A stretch of 64,000 nt of DNA from positions 248,001-312,000 of the forward strand of contig JAXLYE010000005.1 in NCBI GenBank assembly GCA_046351595.1. The letters are read 5' to 3'. The notes below the pieces were generated by a model. That model was not told the DNA's origin, made no database searches, and was given only the letters and a program-made list of their open reading frames with translations. The position numbers and the translations under genes are program-made. This DNA comes from JAXLYE01 sp046351595 (GTDB lineage Bacteria; Myxococcota_A; Polyangia; Palsa-1104; JAEUJZ01). Shown here in pieces: positions 1 to 12,571 of this stretch (position 1 is the stretch's first letter; each line of letters starts with the position of its first letter).

Positions 1-966
1 ACGTTCTGCGGCACCGACGCGGCCCCGACCACCGCCTGCACCGCGGTGGTGCAGGGCCAGGCCTCGTTCACCATCGAGTGCGCCGACGGCAGCATGCCGC
101 GCAATGTCGGCACGGGCAGCGCCGGGGACGCCGCGATCTGGGGCAACGTGCAGCAGGACGACTGCGGCCTGGTCTGCGGCGGCCCGGTCGATTCGTGCAC
201 CGTCGCGCACAGTACGGACTCGCTGCCCGCGCGCAACATCCAGCTCTGCGTCACCTCGCACCTGTGCGCCAAGGGGCCGGTGACCGCCATCGAGGGCCGC
301 CGCCCGTCGGAGCTCCTGCTGAACCCGAGCCAGGGCGCCACCGCGGTCGGGGCGTTCTTCGCCGAGGTCATGCAGCTGGAGGCGGCGGCGATCGACGCGT
401 TCGACATCCTCGCCGAGGAGCTCGTGGCGCACGGCGCGCCGGCGGAGCTCGTCGCCGCGACCGAGCGGGCGCGCGCCGACGAGGTCCGCCACACCCGTAT
501 GGCCGCGGCGCTGATGCGGCGCTTCGGCGGCACGGCCGAGCGCCCGCGGGTGAGCCGGCGCGGCGTGCGGCCGCTCTTCGCCATCGCGCTGGAGAACACG
601 GTCGAGGGCTGCGTCCGCGAGGCCTTCGGCGCGTTCCAGGCGAGCTGGCAGGCCGCGCACGCCACCGACGAGGTGGTCCGCGCCGTGATGCGCCGCGTGG
701 CGCGCGACGAGGTCGAGCACGCCGAGCTGTCCTTCGCTATCGCCGCGTGGCTCGAGACGCGCCTCTCGGACGACGAGCGCGCGGAGCTCGCGGCCGCGCG
801 CGCCCAGGCGACCGCCGAGCTGCTCGCCGAGCTTCTGAACGGCCCGTCCGAGGCGCTGCTGCAGCTCGCCGGCCTGCCGCCGGTCGAGGCGTCGCTCGCG
901 TTCGTGCGCGCGCACGCCGCCCAGCTGCCCGAGCCGCCGCGCGCCTGCGAGCCGCCGCGCGCCTGA
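1..966 (+). CDS. Ferritin-like diiron-fold protein with Cys-rich N-terminal part (5' truncated)
   Basis: The reading frame is open from base 1, so the start lies outside the window. The visible N-terminal third is rich in Cys, like exported myxobacterial proteins. The C-terminal two thirds look like a four-helix ferritin-like bundle: a Glu-bearing helix around 364-400, a DEVRH motif at 478-492, a second Glu helix (ENTVEG) near 592-610 and a DEVEH motif at 706-720. That is the E / ExxH / E / ExxH ligand pattern of diiron ferritin-like proteins. Such domains bind two irons in oxidase or storage roles, but the substrate cannot be told. The protein ends in a short Pro/Ala-rich tail. An internal GTG at 46 is not a convincing start because coding character continues upstream. 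Confidence 0.75.
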   Translation, partial: TFCGTDAAPTTACTAVVQGQASFTIECADGSMPRNVGTGSAGDAAIWGNVQQDDCGLVCGGPVDSCTVAHSTDSLPARNIQLCVTSHLCAKGPVTAIEGRRPSELLLNPSQGATAVGAFFAEVMQLEAAAIDAFDILAEELVAHGAPAELVAATERARADEVRHTRMAAALMRRFGGTAERPRVSRRGVRPLFAIALENTVEGCVREAFGAFQASWQAAHATDEVVRAVMRRVARDEVEHAELSFAIAAWLETRLSDDERAELAAARAQATAELLAELLNGPSEALLQLAGLPPVEASLAFVRAHAAQLPEPPRACEPPRA

Positions 967-997
967 TCGATCACGCTGCCGCCGGGCCCGGGGTGTT

Positions 998-1156
998 AGG
1001 CTCTGGCTGGCGAATCGGACCGAGCGATGGCGGTGATTTCCAAGCAGGGCAAGGCGCGAAGGAAGGAGCGGGCTAGAGGCCCGGGACCGACTGAGCAACG
1101 CCGGCCTGCGCCGGAAAGCGTCGTCAGCGCGACGGGAGATTCGCCAGCCAGAGCCT
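998..1156. repeat. Perfect 19-bp inverted repeat enclosing three hairpins (ncRNA or MITE candidate)
   Basis: The left arm AGGCTCTGGCTGGCGAATC (998-1016) is an exact reverse complement of 1138-1156. The 121 bases between hold three consecutive 5-bp stem hairpins: 1069-1083 (loop TAGAG), 1101-1114 (loop CTGC) and 1119-1134 (loop TCAGCG). The element fills most of the gap before the DUF962 gene. A closed multi-branch RNA or a small palindromic mobile element would both fit. No conserved riboswitch motif was recognised. Confidence 0.6.
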
Positions 1157-1186
1157 GGCCTGTACGCACTTGCGAGGAGCCCCGCC

Positions 1187-1561
1187 ATGACCGAGTCCGA
1201 GACGAGCCCGCCGATTGATCCCGCCGCGTCGACCGCGCCGCCGGAGTTCACCAGCTTCGAGGCGTTCTGGCCGCACTTCCTCGAGAGCCACCGCAACCCG
1301 GCGGTGCGCTGGGCGCACGTGGCGGCGCTGGCCTCGCTCGTCATCGGGCTGCGGCGCGCGCGCAAGCAGCGGCGCCTGTTCCCGCTCGTCGCCGGCGGCG
1401 CGGTGGCCGGGGCGCTGGCGGTGTTCTCGCACCCGCTGCTCGAGGGCGAGTGGCCGCAGAACCTGGGCCGACCGCGCTACGCGGCGCGCGGCTTCCTGCG
1501 CCTGTGCCTGCGCACGGTGAGCGGCCGCATCGAGGACGATCTGGCGGCGCTCGATCCCTAG
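1187..1561 (+). CDS. DUF962 / Mpo1-like membrane protein
   Basis: A 124-residue protein. The SFEAFWPHFLESHRNP segment near residue 24, a hydrophobic stretch around residues 44-80, and the late SHPLLEGEWPQNLG and RGFLRLCL segments match the DUF962 (Mpo1-like) family. Those are small membrane proteins; yeast Mpo1 is a dioxygenase acting on 2-hydroxy fatty acids. The His of SHRNP and the His of FSHP are candidate metal ligands. The start is an ATG preceded by GAGGAGC. The gene stands alone, downstream of the 19-bp inverted repeat and converging on the protease gene at 1591. The family call is fairly sure; the reaction in this organism is not shown. Confidence 0.75.
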   Translation: MTESETSPPIDPAASTAPPEFTSFEAFWPHFLESHRNPAVRWAHVAALASLVIGLRRARKQRRLFPLVAGGAVAGALAVFSHPLLEGEWPQNLGRPRYAARGFLRLCLRTVSGRIEDDLAALDP

Positions 1562-1590
1562 CCGCGTCGGGCGACAGCGGTCGCGCGCGG

Positions 1591-3123
<1,533 letters not shown>

Positions 3124-3368
3124 GGGCGCTTCGTATCACGTGGCGGCGCGCCCGACTATCGGGGGCCCTTGGCGAAAAGGGCGACCCCGCCGCGGGGCCG
3201 GCCGGCCCGACCGCAGCGTCGGCGGCAGCCGGTGATGTGCGTGCTTGCTCGCGGCGGCATCTTCATGGCAAGGTCCGGCCAGGCCAAAAAGCCAAAAACA
3301 AGATCGATCAGGTCAAGCGGATCGGGGCATGCAGCAAGGACCGGGAAGGCCCGGCCGCCCCGGACCGC

Positions 3369-3386
3369 GCCCTGCCGAGGCAGGGC
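3369..3386. promoter_or_regulatory. Hairpin/palindrome in the thiolase leader
   Basis: GCCCTGCC (3369-3376) and GGCAGGGC (3379-3386) are perfect complements separated by GA, 36 bases before the thiolase start. It could be an operator palindrome, or an RNA stem of 7 bp with a CGAG loop. The 298-base gap it lies in (3124-3421) shows no gene. Confidence 0.4.
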
Positions 3387-3421
3387 TGACGTCTGTGAAG
3401 AGGAAGCAGGAAGGAGCAAGC

Positions 3422-4626
3422 ATGTCGGCAACAAAACCTCACGGTCGCGAGGTCGTCCTCGTCGGTGCGGCGCGGACTCCGATCGGCAGCTTCGGCGGTG
3501 AGCTGGCGAGCCTCAGCGCGCCCGAGCTCGGTGCGATCGTGATCAAAGAGGCGCTCGCGCGGGCGGGCGTTCAGCCCAACGAGGTGTCCGAGGTCACGAT
3601 GGGCTGCGTGCTGACGGCCGGCATGGGCCAGGCCCCGGCGCGCCAGGCCGCGATCAAGGCCGGGGTGCCCACCGCGGTGCCCTGCCAGACGCTGAACAAG
3701 GTCTGCGGCTCGGGCTTGAAGGCCGTGGTGCTGGCGGCGCAGGCGATCGCGCTCGGCGACGCCGAGATCGCGGTCGCGGGCGGCATGGAGTCGATGAGCA
3801 ACGTGCCGTACCTTCTGCCCGGCGCGCGCACCGGCTACCGCCTCGGTCACAACCAGGTCGTCGACGGCATGATCCACGACGGCCTGTGGGACGTGTACAA
3901 CAACTTCCACATGGGCTCGGCCGCCGAGCTGTGCGCGCGCGAGTGCAAGATCGACCGCGCCACGCAGGACGCCTACGCCGCCGAGAGCTACAAGCGGGCG
4001 CTGGCGGCGCAGCAGGGCGGCCTGTTCGACGCCGAGATCGTCAAGGTCGCGGTGCCGCAGAAGAAGGGCGCGCCCAAGATCGTCGACAAGGATGAGGGGC
4101 CGACCAAGGGCGATCCGGCCAAGTTCCCGTCGCTGCGCCCGGCCTTCGAGAAGGACGGCACGGTCACCGCCGGCAACGCCAGCACGCTCAACGACGGCGC
4201 CGCCGCGGTGGTGCTGATGTCCGCCGAAGAAGCGGCGCGGCGCGGCAGAAAGGTGCTCGGCCGCATCGTCAGCTACGCCCAGCACGCGCAGGCGCCCGAG
4301 TGGTTCACCACCGCGCCGGCCGCCGCCATCAAGACGGCGCTCACGCGCGCGGGCCTTACGGCCGCGGACATCGACCAGTACGAGATCAACGAGGCGTTCT
4401 CGGTGGTGGCGGTGGCCAACAACCAGCTCCTCGAGCTCGACCCGAAGAAGGTCAACCCGCTCGGCGGCGCGGTGTCGCTCGGTCACCCGATCGGCGCCTC
4501 GGGCGCGCGGCTCCTGGTGACGCTGCTCTACGCGCTCGGCCGCGAAGAGAAGCAGCGCGGCGTGGTGTCGCTGTGCATCGGCGGCGGCGAGGGCATCGCG
4601 ATGGTCATCGAGCGAGGCGCCGGAGC

Positions 4627-4630
<4 letters not shown>
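3422..4630 (+). CDS. Acetyl-CoA C-acetyltransferase (thiolase)
   Basis: A 402-residue thiolase, the usual length for the tetrameric biosynthetic/degradative class. It condenses or cleaves acetoacetyl-CoA and longer 3-ketoacyl-CoAs. The acylated Cys95 lies in NKVCGSGLKA, His355 in GHPIGASGAR and the proton-shuttling Cys385 in CIGGGEG; the NEAF loop is also present. The ATG at 3422 follows a strong AGGAAGGAGC site, so the longer open frame upstream is not used. Its stop overlaps the start of the next gene (ATGA). Together with the next three genes it forms a complete acyl-CoA beta-oxidation or butyryl-CoA spiral. Confidence 0.95.
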
Positions 4631-5496
<866 letters not shown>

Positions 5497-5505
5497 GAGA
5501 GCCTG

Positions 5506-6309
<804 letters not shown>

Positions 6310-6396
6310 CTCGCCCGCCCCGCCGTCGCGCCACACCGAAAGACCCAAGCCCGGCCGGGTGACCGCGCCCGGCGCTGACGAAGAGAGAACCGGACC

Positions 6397-7548
<1,152 letters not shown>

Positions 7549-7667
7549 TCGCCGAGCGGGAAGGGGCGCAAGGCGTGCAGGGCGCGCGTGCCCGCCGGTC
7601 GCGCTGACTCGGCGGCGGCGCTAGCCTGAGAGGTCGGAGCGTTCCGCTCTTACGGAAGGAGTGAGCC

Positions 7668-8192
7668 ATGCAGGACGTGCACCAGGCAGACCGTAGTTCC
7701 AAGGGCGAGGGCCGGCGCGGCGGGCAGGGGGCCCTGACCGCGTGCGGAGCCGTCGCGATCGGGGTCTCGCTGCTCGGCGGTGTCGCGGGCTGCTCCGAGC
7801 CGCAGCAGTCGGTGCGGCGCTACCAGCCGGCGCCGACCTCGCGCCCGAGCGGCCAGGCCCAGACCTTCACCGAGACGCCGACGACCGAGAACTACGAGGA
7901 GCGCGCCGAGGCCATCCGCCGCGTCTGCAACCGCAAGGCCTCGACCGACCTGGGCCGCTGCTGGAGCGACGAGGCGGGCCGCAAGCAGGACCCCAAGTTC
8001 GAGGCCCGCATCAACCTGACGATCACGGTCTCGCCCGAGGGCGCGGCGACCGAGGTCAAGGTGCTGAACCCGAGCAGCGAGAACCGCACGCTGGAGCAGT
8101 GCGTCATCGACTCGGCCAAGAGCTGGACCTACCCGAGCGGGCAGACCGAGGTGCCGGTGCAGTGCGGGTTCTACCTGCGCCCCGGCGTGTGA
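7668..8192 (+). CDS. Lipoprotein with AgmX/PglI-like C-terminal domain
   Basis: A 174-residue exported protein. After a basic N-terminus a hydrophobic stretch ends in LGGVAGC, a lipobox at about residue 42. The C-terminal 100 residues, with paired Cys, a Lys/Arg-rich start (RRVCNRKAS), the INLTITVSPEGAATEVKV strand and a late CGFYLRPGV, resemble the TonB-like AgmX/PglI C-terminal domain common in myxobacteria. GGAAGGAG precedes the ATG at 7668. The next gene encodes a second such protein, so the two probably act together in the envelope. The AgmX name refers to adventurous gliding motility, but that role is not shown here. Confidence 0.65.
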   Translation: MQDVHQADRSSKGEGRRGGQGALTACGAVAIGVSLLGGVAGCSEPQQSVRRYQPAPTSRPSGQAQTFTETPTTENYEERAEAIRRVCNRKASTDLGRCWSDEAGRKQDPKFEARINLTITVSPEGAATEVKVLNPSSENRTLEQCVIDSAKSWTYPSGQTEVPVQCGFYLRPGV

Positions 8193-8298
8193 TCCGGCCG
8201 GCCTGGACCTGAACCAGAGAACTCGACCGCGACCCGAGGCTGCCGCTCAAAGCGACAAGGCCAGAAGGACACAAGGACAGAAGGAGCAACAGGGAGTG

Positions 8299-9066
8299 AT
8301 GCTGGAAGTACGCAGGGCCTTCTCGATTCGGACCGCCGGGCCTCTGTTGGCGCTGGGCCTGGGGCTCGCCGCGCCGGTCGCGGCCAAGCCCGGCAAGGAG
8401 CCGGCGAAGCACGACGCGGCCGCCAGCAAGCCGGCCGGCGACGGCATGCAGGTCAGCGGCAGCGGCCTGGTCGGCCAGCTCGACGCGCCGGCGTGCGAGA
8501 AGGTGCTGCGCGAGGCCGCGCCCGAGGTGAAAAAGTGCTACGAGGAGGCTGCCTCGCGGCTGTTCTACCTGGGCGGGCGCCTTTCAGCCAAGCTCACGAT
8601 CGGCGCCAGCGGGCAGCCGCGGACCGTGGCGCTGACCCAGTCGAGCGTCGGCAGCTACGAGGTCGAGCGCTGCATCGTCACGGCGCTCGGCAAGCTCCGC
8701 TTCCCGCCGCCCAAGGGCGGGGACGGCGAGCTGACCTACCCCGTCGAGTTCGCGGCCAAGACGCCGGTCGGCAGCTTCAGCGAGCAGCAGGTCCTCGGCA
8801 AGCTCGATGTCGCCAAGCTCAAGTCGTGCCAGGCCAAGGCGAAGAAGCCCAAGGCCGGCGACAAGATCGCCGCGGTCGGCGCCATGCACGCGACGCTGTA
8901 CATCGGGCCGGGCGGGCAGGTGACCGCGGTCGGCTTCGCCGCCGAGGACCCGATCGACGACGGCGTCGCCAGGTGCCTGCGCGACAAGATCCAGGCGGCG
9001 CGGCTCGACGACCCGCTCGGCAAGATGGTAAAGGCCAGCGTCGACCTGGGCGCGGCGGACAAGTGA
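8299..9066 (+). CDS. Exported protein with two AgmX/PglI-like repeats
   Basis: A 255-residue protein with a signal peptide (hydrophobic core about residues 12-27, ending near AAPVAAK). Two related modules follow. Each has a conserved Cys/Lys-rich helix (EVKKCYEEA in the first, KLKSCQAKAKK in the second), a GASGQP- or GPGGQV-type turn, a beta strand and a late Cys (ERCIVTAL, ARCLRDKI). This is the AgmX/PglI C-terminal domain pattern. ATG 8299 is preferred over the GTG one codon upstream because the AGGAG-rich leader sits at correct spacing. It likely works in the periplasm beside the lipoprotein encoded upstream. Confidence 0.65.
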   Translation: MLEVRRAFSIRTAGPLLALGLGLAAPVAAKPGKEPAKHDAAASKPAGDGMQVSGSGLVGQLDAPACEKVLREAAPEVKKCYEEAASRLFYLGGRLSAKLTIGASGQPRTVALTQSSVGSYEVERCIVTALGKLRFPPPKGGDGELTYPVEFAAKTPVGSFSEQQVLGKLDVAKLKSCQAKAKKPKAGDKIAAVGAMHATLYIGPGGQVTAVGFAAEDPIDDGVARCLRDKIQAARLDDPLGKMVKASVDLGAADK

Positions 9067-9076
9067 GGCGCCGGCA

Positions 9077-10261
9077 ATGAACTTTGAGCCTACCGAAGAG
9101 CAGCAGCTCATCGCCGAGACCGCGCGGCAGTTCGCCGAGCAGGTGCTCAAGCCGCGCGCCGCGGGCCGCGACCAGGGCAGCGTCTTCCCCGAGGAGGAGC
9201 TGCGTCGCCTCGGCCAGCTCGGGCTGCTCGGCGTCAACGTGCCCGAGGAGTACGGCGGCGCCCAGGCCGGCGTCGTCGCCTACTCGCTGGCGCTCAGCGA
9301 GATCGCGGCGGCGGACGCCTCGGTGTCGGTGGCGATGTCCGTCACCAACATGGTCGCCGAGGTCCTGTGCGCCTACGGCACCGAGGAGCAGAAGCGGACC
9401 TACGTGCCCAGGCTGTGCTCGGGCGAGGCGGTGGCCGGCGCCTTCGCGCTCTCGGAGCCGCAGTCGGGCTCGGACGCCGCGTCGCTGCGCACCCAGGCCG
9501 AGCGGCTGCCGGGCGGCGGCTTCGTCCTCAGCGGCAGCAAGCAGTGGATCACCTCGGGCGATCGCGCGGGCGTGCTCGTCGTGTGGGCGCGCACCGACTG
9601 GGCGCAGGCCGCGGGCGAGCGGCGCAGCCCGGCCGCCGGCATCAGCGCGTTCCTGATCGAGCGCGGCCAAAAGGGCCTGTCCGCGGGCCGCCCCGAGCAC
9701 AAGCTCGGCCTCAAGGGCTCGACGACGGTGCCGCTGCAGCTCGATCACGTCGAGCTGCCGGAGTCGGCGCTGCTCGGCAGGCTCGGCGAGGGCTTCAAGA
9801 TCGCGATGGCGGCGCTCGACGGCGGCCGCATCGGCATCGCCTCGCAGGCGGTCGGCGTCGGGCGCGCGGCGCTGCAGGCCGCCACCGAGTACAGCAAGGA
9901 GCGCAAGCAGTTCGGCCAGCCGATCGCGCAGTTCCAGGCCATCTCGAACATGATCGCCGACGGCGCGACGCAGCTCGAGGCGGCGCGCCTGCTGACCCTG
10001 CGCGCGGCGTTCGCCAAGCAGGAGAAGCTGCCGTTCTCGCAGAAGGCGGCGATGGCGAAGCTGTACGCCTCCGAGATGGCGGGCCGCGTCTGCGACCTGG
10101 CGCTGCAGATCCACGGCGGCTACGGCTACACCCAGGAGTTTCCCGTCGAGCGCTACCTGCGCGACGCGCGCGTGCAGCGCATCTATGAAGGCACCAGCGA
10201 GATCCAGCGGCTGGTCATCGCCCGCTCGGTGCTGAAGGAGCTTTCCGACCATGTCAACTGA
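9077..10261 (+). CDS. Acyl-CoA dehydrogenase
   Basis: A 394-residue FAD acyl-CoA dehydrogenase. It has the FALSEPQSGSDAAS flavin segment, KQWITSGD, RKQFGQPIAQF and the catalytic Glu in IYEGTSEIQR. An insert with a DWAQAAGERR stretch around residues 170-185 is longer than in the paralogue at 6397. It starts 11 bases after the AgmX-like gene and its last 11 bases overlap the B12-binding gene, so it is co-transcribed and translationally coupled with a carbon-skeleton mutase subunit. That suggests a branched- or odd-chain substrate, which is inference. Confidence 0.92.
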   Translation: MNFEPTEEQQLIAETARQFAEQVLKPRAAGRDQGSVFPEEELRRLGQLGLLGVNVPEEYGGAQAGVVAYSLALSEIAAADASVSVAMSVTNMVAEVLCAYGTEEQKRTYVPRLCSGEAVAGAFALSEPQSGSDAASLRTQAERLPGGGFVLSGSKQWITSGDRAGVLVVWARTDWAQAAGERRSPAAGISAFLIERGQKGLSAGRPEHKLGLKGSTTVPLQLDHVELPESALLGRLGEGFKIAMAALDGGRIGIASQAVGVGRAALQAATEYSKERKQFGQPIAQFQAISNMIADGATQLEAARLLTLRAAFAKQEKLPFSQKAAMAKLYASEMAGRVCDLALQIHGGYGYTQEFPVERYLRDARVQRIYEGTSEIQRLVIARSVLKELSDHVN

Positions 10262-10742
10262 GACCCCGGGCCCAACGGTAAAAGACGCCCCCGCCCCCGC
10301 CCCCGCCCCTGGCAGCGACAGCGACAAGACCAAGCTGCGCATCCTCGTCGCCAAGCCCGGCCTGGATGGGCACGACCGCGGCGCCAAGGTGGTGGCGCGC
10401 GCTCTCTCGGACGCCGGCTACGAGGTCATCTACACCGGCCTGCACCAGACGCCGTCGATGATCGCCGCCACCGCCGTGCAGGAGGCGGTCGACGCCGTCG
10501 GCCTGTCGGTGATGTCGGGCGCGCACATGACGCTGTTCCCGGCCGTCATGGGCGCCCTGCGCGAGCGCGGCGCCGGTGACGTGCTGGTCTTCGGCGGCGG
10601 CATCATCCCCGAGGACGACGAGAAGGAGCTTTTGAACCAGGGCGTCGCCGCGCTGTTCAAGCCCGGCGCCTCGACGCGCGAGATCGTCGACTGGGTCGAG
10701 CGGGTCGTGCGCCCGCGCGCCGAAGCCTCGCGGCTGAAGTAG
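10251..10742 (+). CDS. Stand-alone cobalamin-binding subunit of an acyl-CoA mutase
   Basis: A 163-residue protein with a Pro/Ala-rich leader followed by a complete B12-binding Rossmann domain. It has the KPGLDGHDRGAKVVA segment containing DxHxxG, whose His is the lower cobalt ligand, then LSVMSGAHM and the GGGIIPEDD glycine loop. This is the small subunit, or C-terminal domain, of methylmalonyl-CoA-type mutases (also ethylmalonyl-, isobutyryl- or 2-hydroxyisobutyryl-CoA mutases). No large catalytic subunit lies in the window, so it must pair with one encoded elsewhere. Its first 11 bases overlap the upstream dehydrogenase. Confidence 0.88.
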   Translation: MSTETPGPTVKDAPAPAPAPGSDSDKTKLRILVAKPGLDGHDRGAKVVARALSDAGYEVIYTGLHQTPSMIAATAVQEAVDAVGLSVMSGAHMTLFPAVMGALRERGAGDVLVFGGGIIPEDDEKELLNQGVAALFKPGASTREIVDWVERVVRPRAEASRLK

Positions 10743-10775
10743 CGGCGTCCAGCGGACCCGCCCAAAGGATGAGTG

Positions 10776-11951
10776 ATGATCGACTTTGAGCTGACGGAAG
10801 AGCAGAAGATCCTGCAAAAGACGGTGCGCGAGTTCGCGCAGGCCGAGATCGCGCCGCACAGCCGCCGGTGGGACGAGGCCGAGAGCTTCCCGCACGAGAT
10901 CATCCCGCGCCTGGGCGAGCTCGGGCTGCTCGGCATGAGCGTGCCCGAGGAGTACGGCGGCTCCCAGATGTCGATGACCGAGATCTCGCTGGTCGTCGAG
11001 GAGCTGGCCGCGGTCGACGGCTCGGTGGCGATCACCGTGGCCTCGCACAACGGCCTGGGCTGCGGCCACCTCGTGCTCGCCGGCAGCGAGGAGCAGAAGC
11101 GGCGCTACCTGCCGGACCTGGCCACCGGCAAGGTGCTCGGCGCCTGGGCGCTGACCGAGCCGGGCTCGGGCTCGGACGCGGCCGGCGCGCGCACCCGCGC
11201 CACCCGCCTGCCCGACGGCAGCTGGAGCATCAGCGGCAACAAGACCTTCATCACCCAGGGCTCGGTCGGCGGCGTCTTCGTCATCATGGCCGTGACCACG
11301 CCCGAGAAGAAGCAGCACGGCATCACCGCCTTCCTCGTCGAGAAGGGCACGCCCGGCTTCCGCACCAGCCGCGTCATCGAGAAGATGGGCCTGCACGCCT
11401 CGGACACCGCGGAGCTCGCGCTCGACGACGTGCAGGTGCCGGACAGCCAGCGCCTGGGCCAGCTCGACCACGGCTTCGTCGACACGCTGCGCATCCTCGA
11501 CAAGGGGCGCATCACCATCGCGTCGATGGCGCTCGGGCTGGGCTGGGGCGCGCACCAGGCCGCGGTGCGCTACGCGCGCGAGCGGCGGCAGTTCGGCAAG
11601 TCGCTCGCCGACTTCCAGGCCATCCAGAACATGATCGCCAGCTCGGAGACGGAGCTTTCGGCGGCGCGGCTCTTGATCCGCCGCGCGGCGTGGATGTGTG
11701 ATCAGGGCAAGCGCTTCGGCTTGCAGGCCTCGATGGCGAAGCTTTATGCCGCGCAGGCGGCGATGCGGGCTTGTGATCGGGCGGTGCAGATCCACGGCGG
11801 GTATGGCTATACCCGGGAGTTTCCCGTCGAGCGCGCGATGCGAGATGCGAAGCTCTGTGAGATCGGGGAGGGGACGAATGAGATTCAGCGGCTGGTGATT
11901 AGTCGCGAGCTGCTGAAGGGGGGGGAGCTGTTTGTGGGAGGGGTTGCCTGA
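10776..11951 (+). CDS. Acyl-CoA dehydrogenase
   Basis: A 391-residue acyl-CoA dehydrogenase. Motifs are ALTEPGSGSDAAG, NKTFITQGS, RRQFGKSLADF and the catalytic Glu in IGEGTNEIQR. ATG 10776 is taken rather than the GTG one codon earlier, because AAAGGA at 10765-10770 gives better spacing. It follows the B12-binding gene by about 30 bases. Over its last 200 bases codon use drifts towards T-ending and GGG codons, and the frame ends in a Gly-rich GGELFVGGVA tail before the hairpin at 11965, unlike its two paralogues. Confidence 0.92.
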   Translation: MIDFELTEEQKILQKTVREFAQAEIAPHSRRWDEAESFPHEIIPRLGELGLLGMSVPEEYGGSQMSMTEISLVVEELAAVDGSVAITVASHNGLGCGHLVLAGSEEQKRRYLPDLATGKVLGAWALTEPGSGSDAAGARTRATRLPDGSWSISGNKTFITQGSVGGVFVIMAVTTPEKKQHGITAFLVEKGTPGFRTSRVIEKMGLHASDTAELALDDVQVPDSQRLGQLDHGFVDTLRILDKGRITIASMALGLGWGAHQAAVRYARERRQFGKSLADFQAIQNMIASSETELSAARLLIRRAAWMCDQGKRFGLQASMAKLYAAQAAMRACDRAVQIHGGYGYTREFPVERAMRDAKLCEIGEGTNEIQRLVISRELLKGGELFVGGVA

Positions 11952-11964
11952 ATACGGCTCTTGC

Positions 11965-11995
11965 AAAGGAAGGAACCTGAGCGGTTCCTCCCTTT
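11965..11995 (+). terminator. Probable terminator hairpin of the acyl-CoA operon
   Basis: AAAGGAAGGAACC (11965-11977) and GGTTCCTCCCTTT (11983-11995) form a 13-bp stem with one mismatch and a TGAGC loop, 14 bases after the stop codon. There is only a short T stretch in the right arm, so it may be a weak intrinsic terminator. Confidence 0.5.
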
Positions 11996-12040
11996 GAATC
12001 CCTCTTCCCTTTTGTGAATCCGTACGGAGGGATGTGACGA

Positions 12041-12116
12041 CTGGGGGCTTCCACCCCCCCAGCCCCCCTGCGAGGGGGTTGCTCTTCCCCCGGCCCCCTC
12101 TCGGGAACGAGAGGGG
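12041..12116. repeat. Three consecutive GC hairpins
   Basis: Within 76 bases there are three inverted repeats: CTGGGGG/CCCCCAG (12041-12047 and 12056-12062), CCCCCT/AGGGGG (12064-12069 and 12073-12078), and a perfect 9-bp stem CCCCTCTCG/CGAGAGGGG (12095-12103 and 12108-12116) with a GGAA loop. The cluster resembles a REP-type intergenic element or a compound terminator. It lies in the 620-base gap 11952-12571, in which no convincing gene was found. Confidence 0.55.
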
Positions 12117-12209
12117 TGGCTAAGGAGGAGTGGGGGCTGTGCCCTGTTCGTAGGGCTGCGGTTCTTGGGGGCTGCGGTCCGTTGTTGCCGCTTTCGTGCG
12201 GGCGGGCGT

Positions 12210-12251
12210 GGGTTGATTTGGGGATGGGGTGGTGGTTGGGCCTTTGGGGGG
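12210..12251 (+). other. G-rich tract able to form a G-quadruplex
   Basis: Runs of 3 to 6 G occur at 12210, 12220, 12226, 12238 and 12246, separated by loops of 2 to 8 bases. This meets a relaxed quadruplex pattern. It lies about 320 bases upstream of pckG and has no coding signal. A function is not shown. Confidence 0.35.
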
Positions 12252-12571
12252 TGCTTGGCGGCTTGCGGGCGATCGGGGTGGGGCCTGGCTCAGGCTGGTG
12301 GGCGAGCGCGGCGACCGGCTCCTACGCGCCCCCCGCATACCCCCCAGCTGCGCCTAAACACGCAGATCCAGACTGGCATCTGGCGGGGGGCTGGTTGTCG
12401 TGCTGGCCGTCGCTGTGCCGTGCGTGGCGTGGCCGGATGGCGATGTGTTAGTCTCCCCCCCACACTACACATCGTCGCCTGGCGCCTGGGCCGTTCACAC
12501 GGTCGCCGCCGGGTCGACTCGAGATCCTGGCCGCTCCGTAGCTTGTTGCCCAGAAAGGAACTCCGCCCCCA

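Noticed and set aside
998..1156. Retron msr-msd RNA
   Set aside because: Outer inverted repeats and inner hairpins fit loosely, but no reverse transcriptase gene follows; the next gene is DUF962.
3245..3421. Thiolase N-terminal extension and a sigma-54-like match at 3273
   Set aside because: The extension lacks similarity and a good ribosome site; the promoter match has TGGC instead of TTGC in the -12 box.
12116..12451. Open frame in the G-rich region
   Set aside because: Trp/Gly/Cys-rich translation without any family signal, and it overlaps hairpins and the G-run tract.
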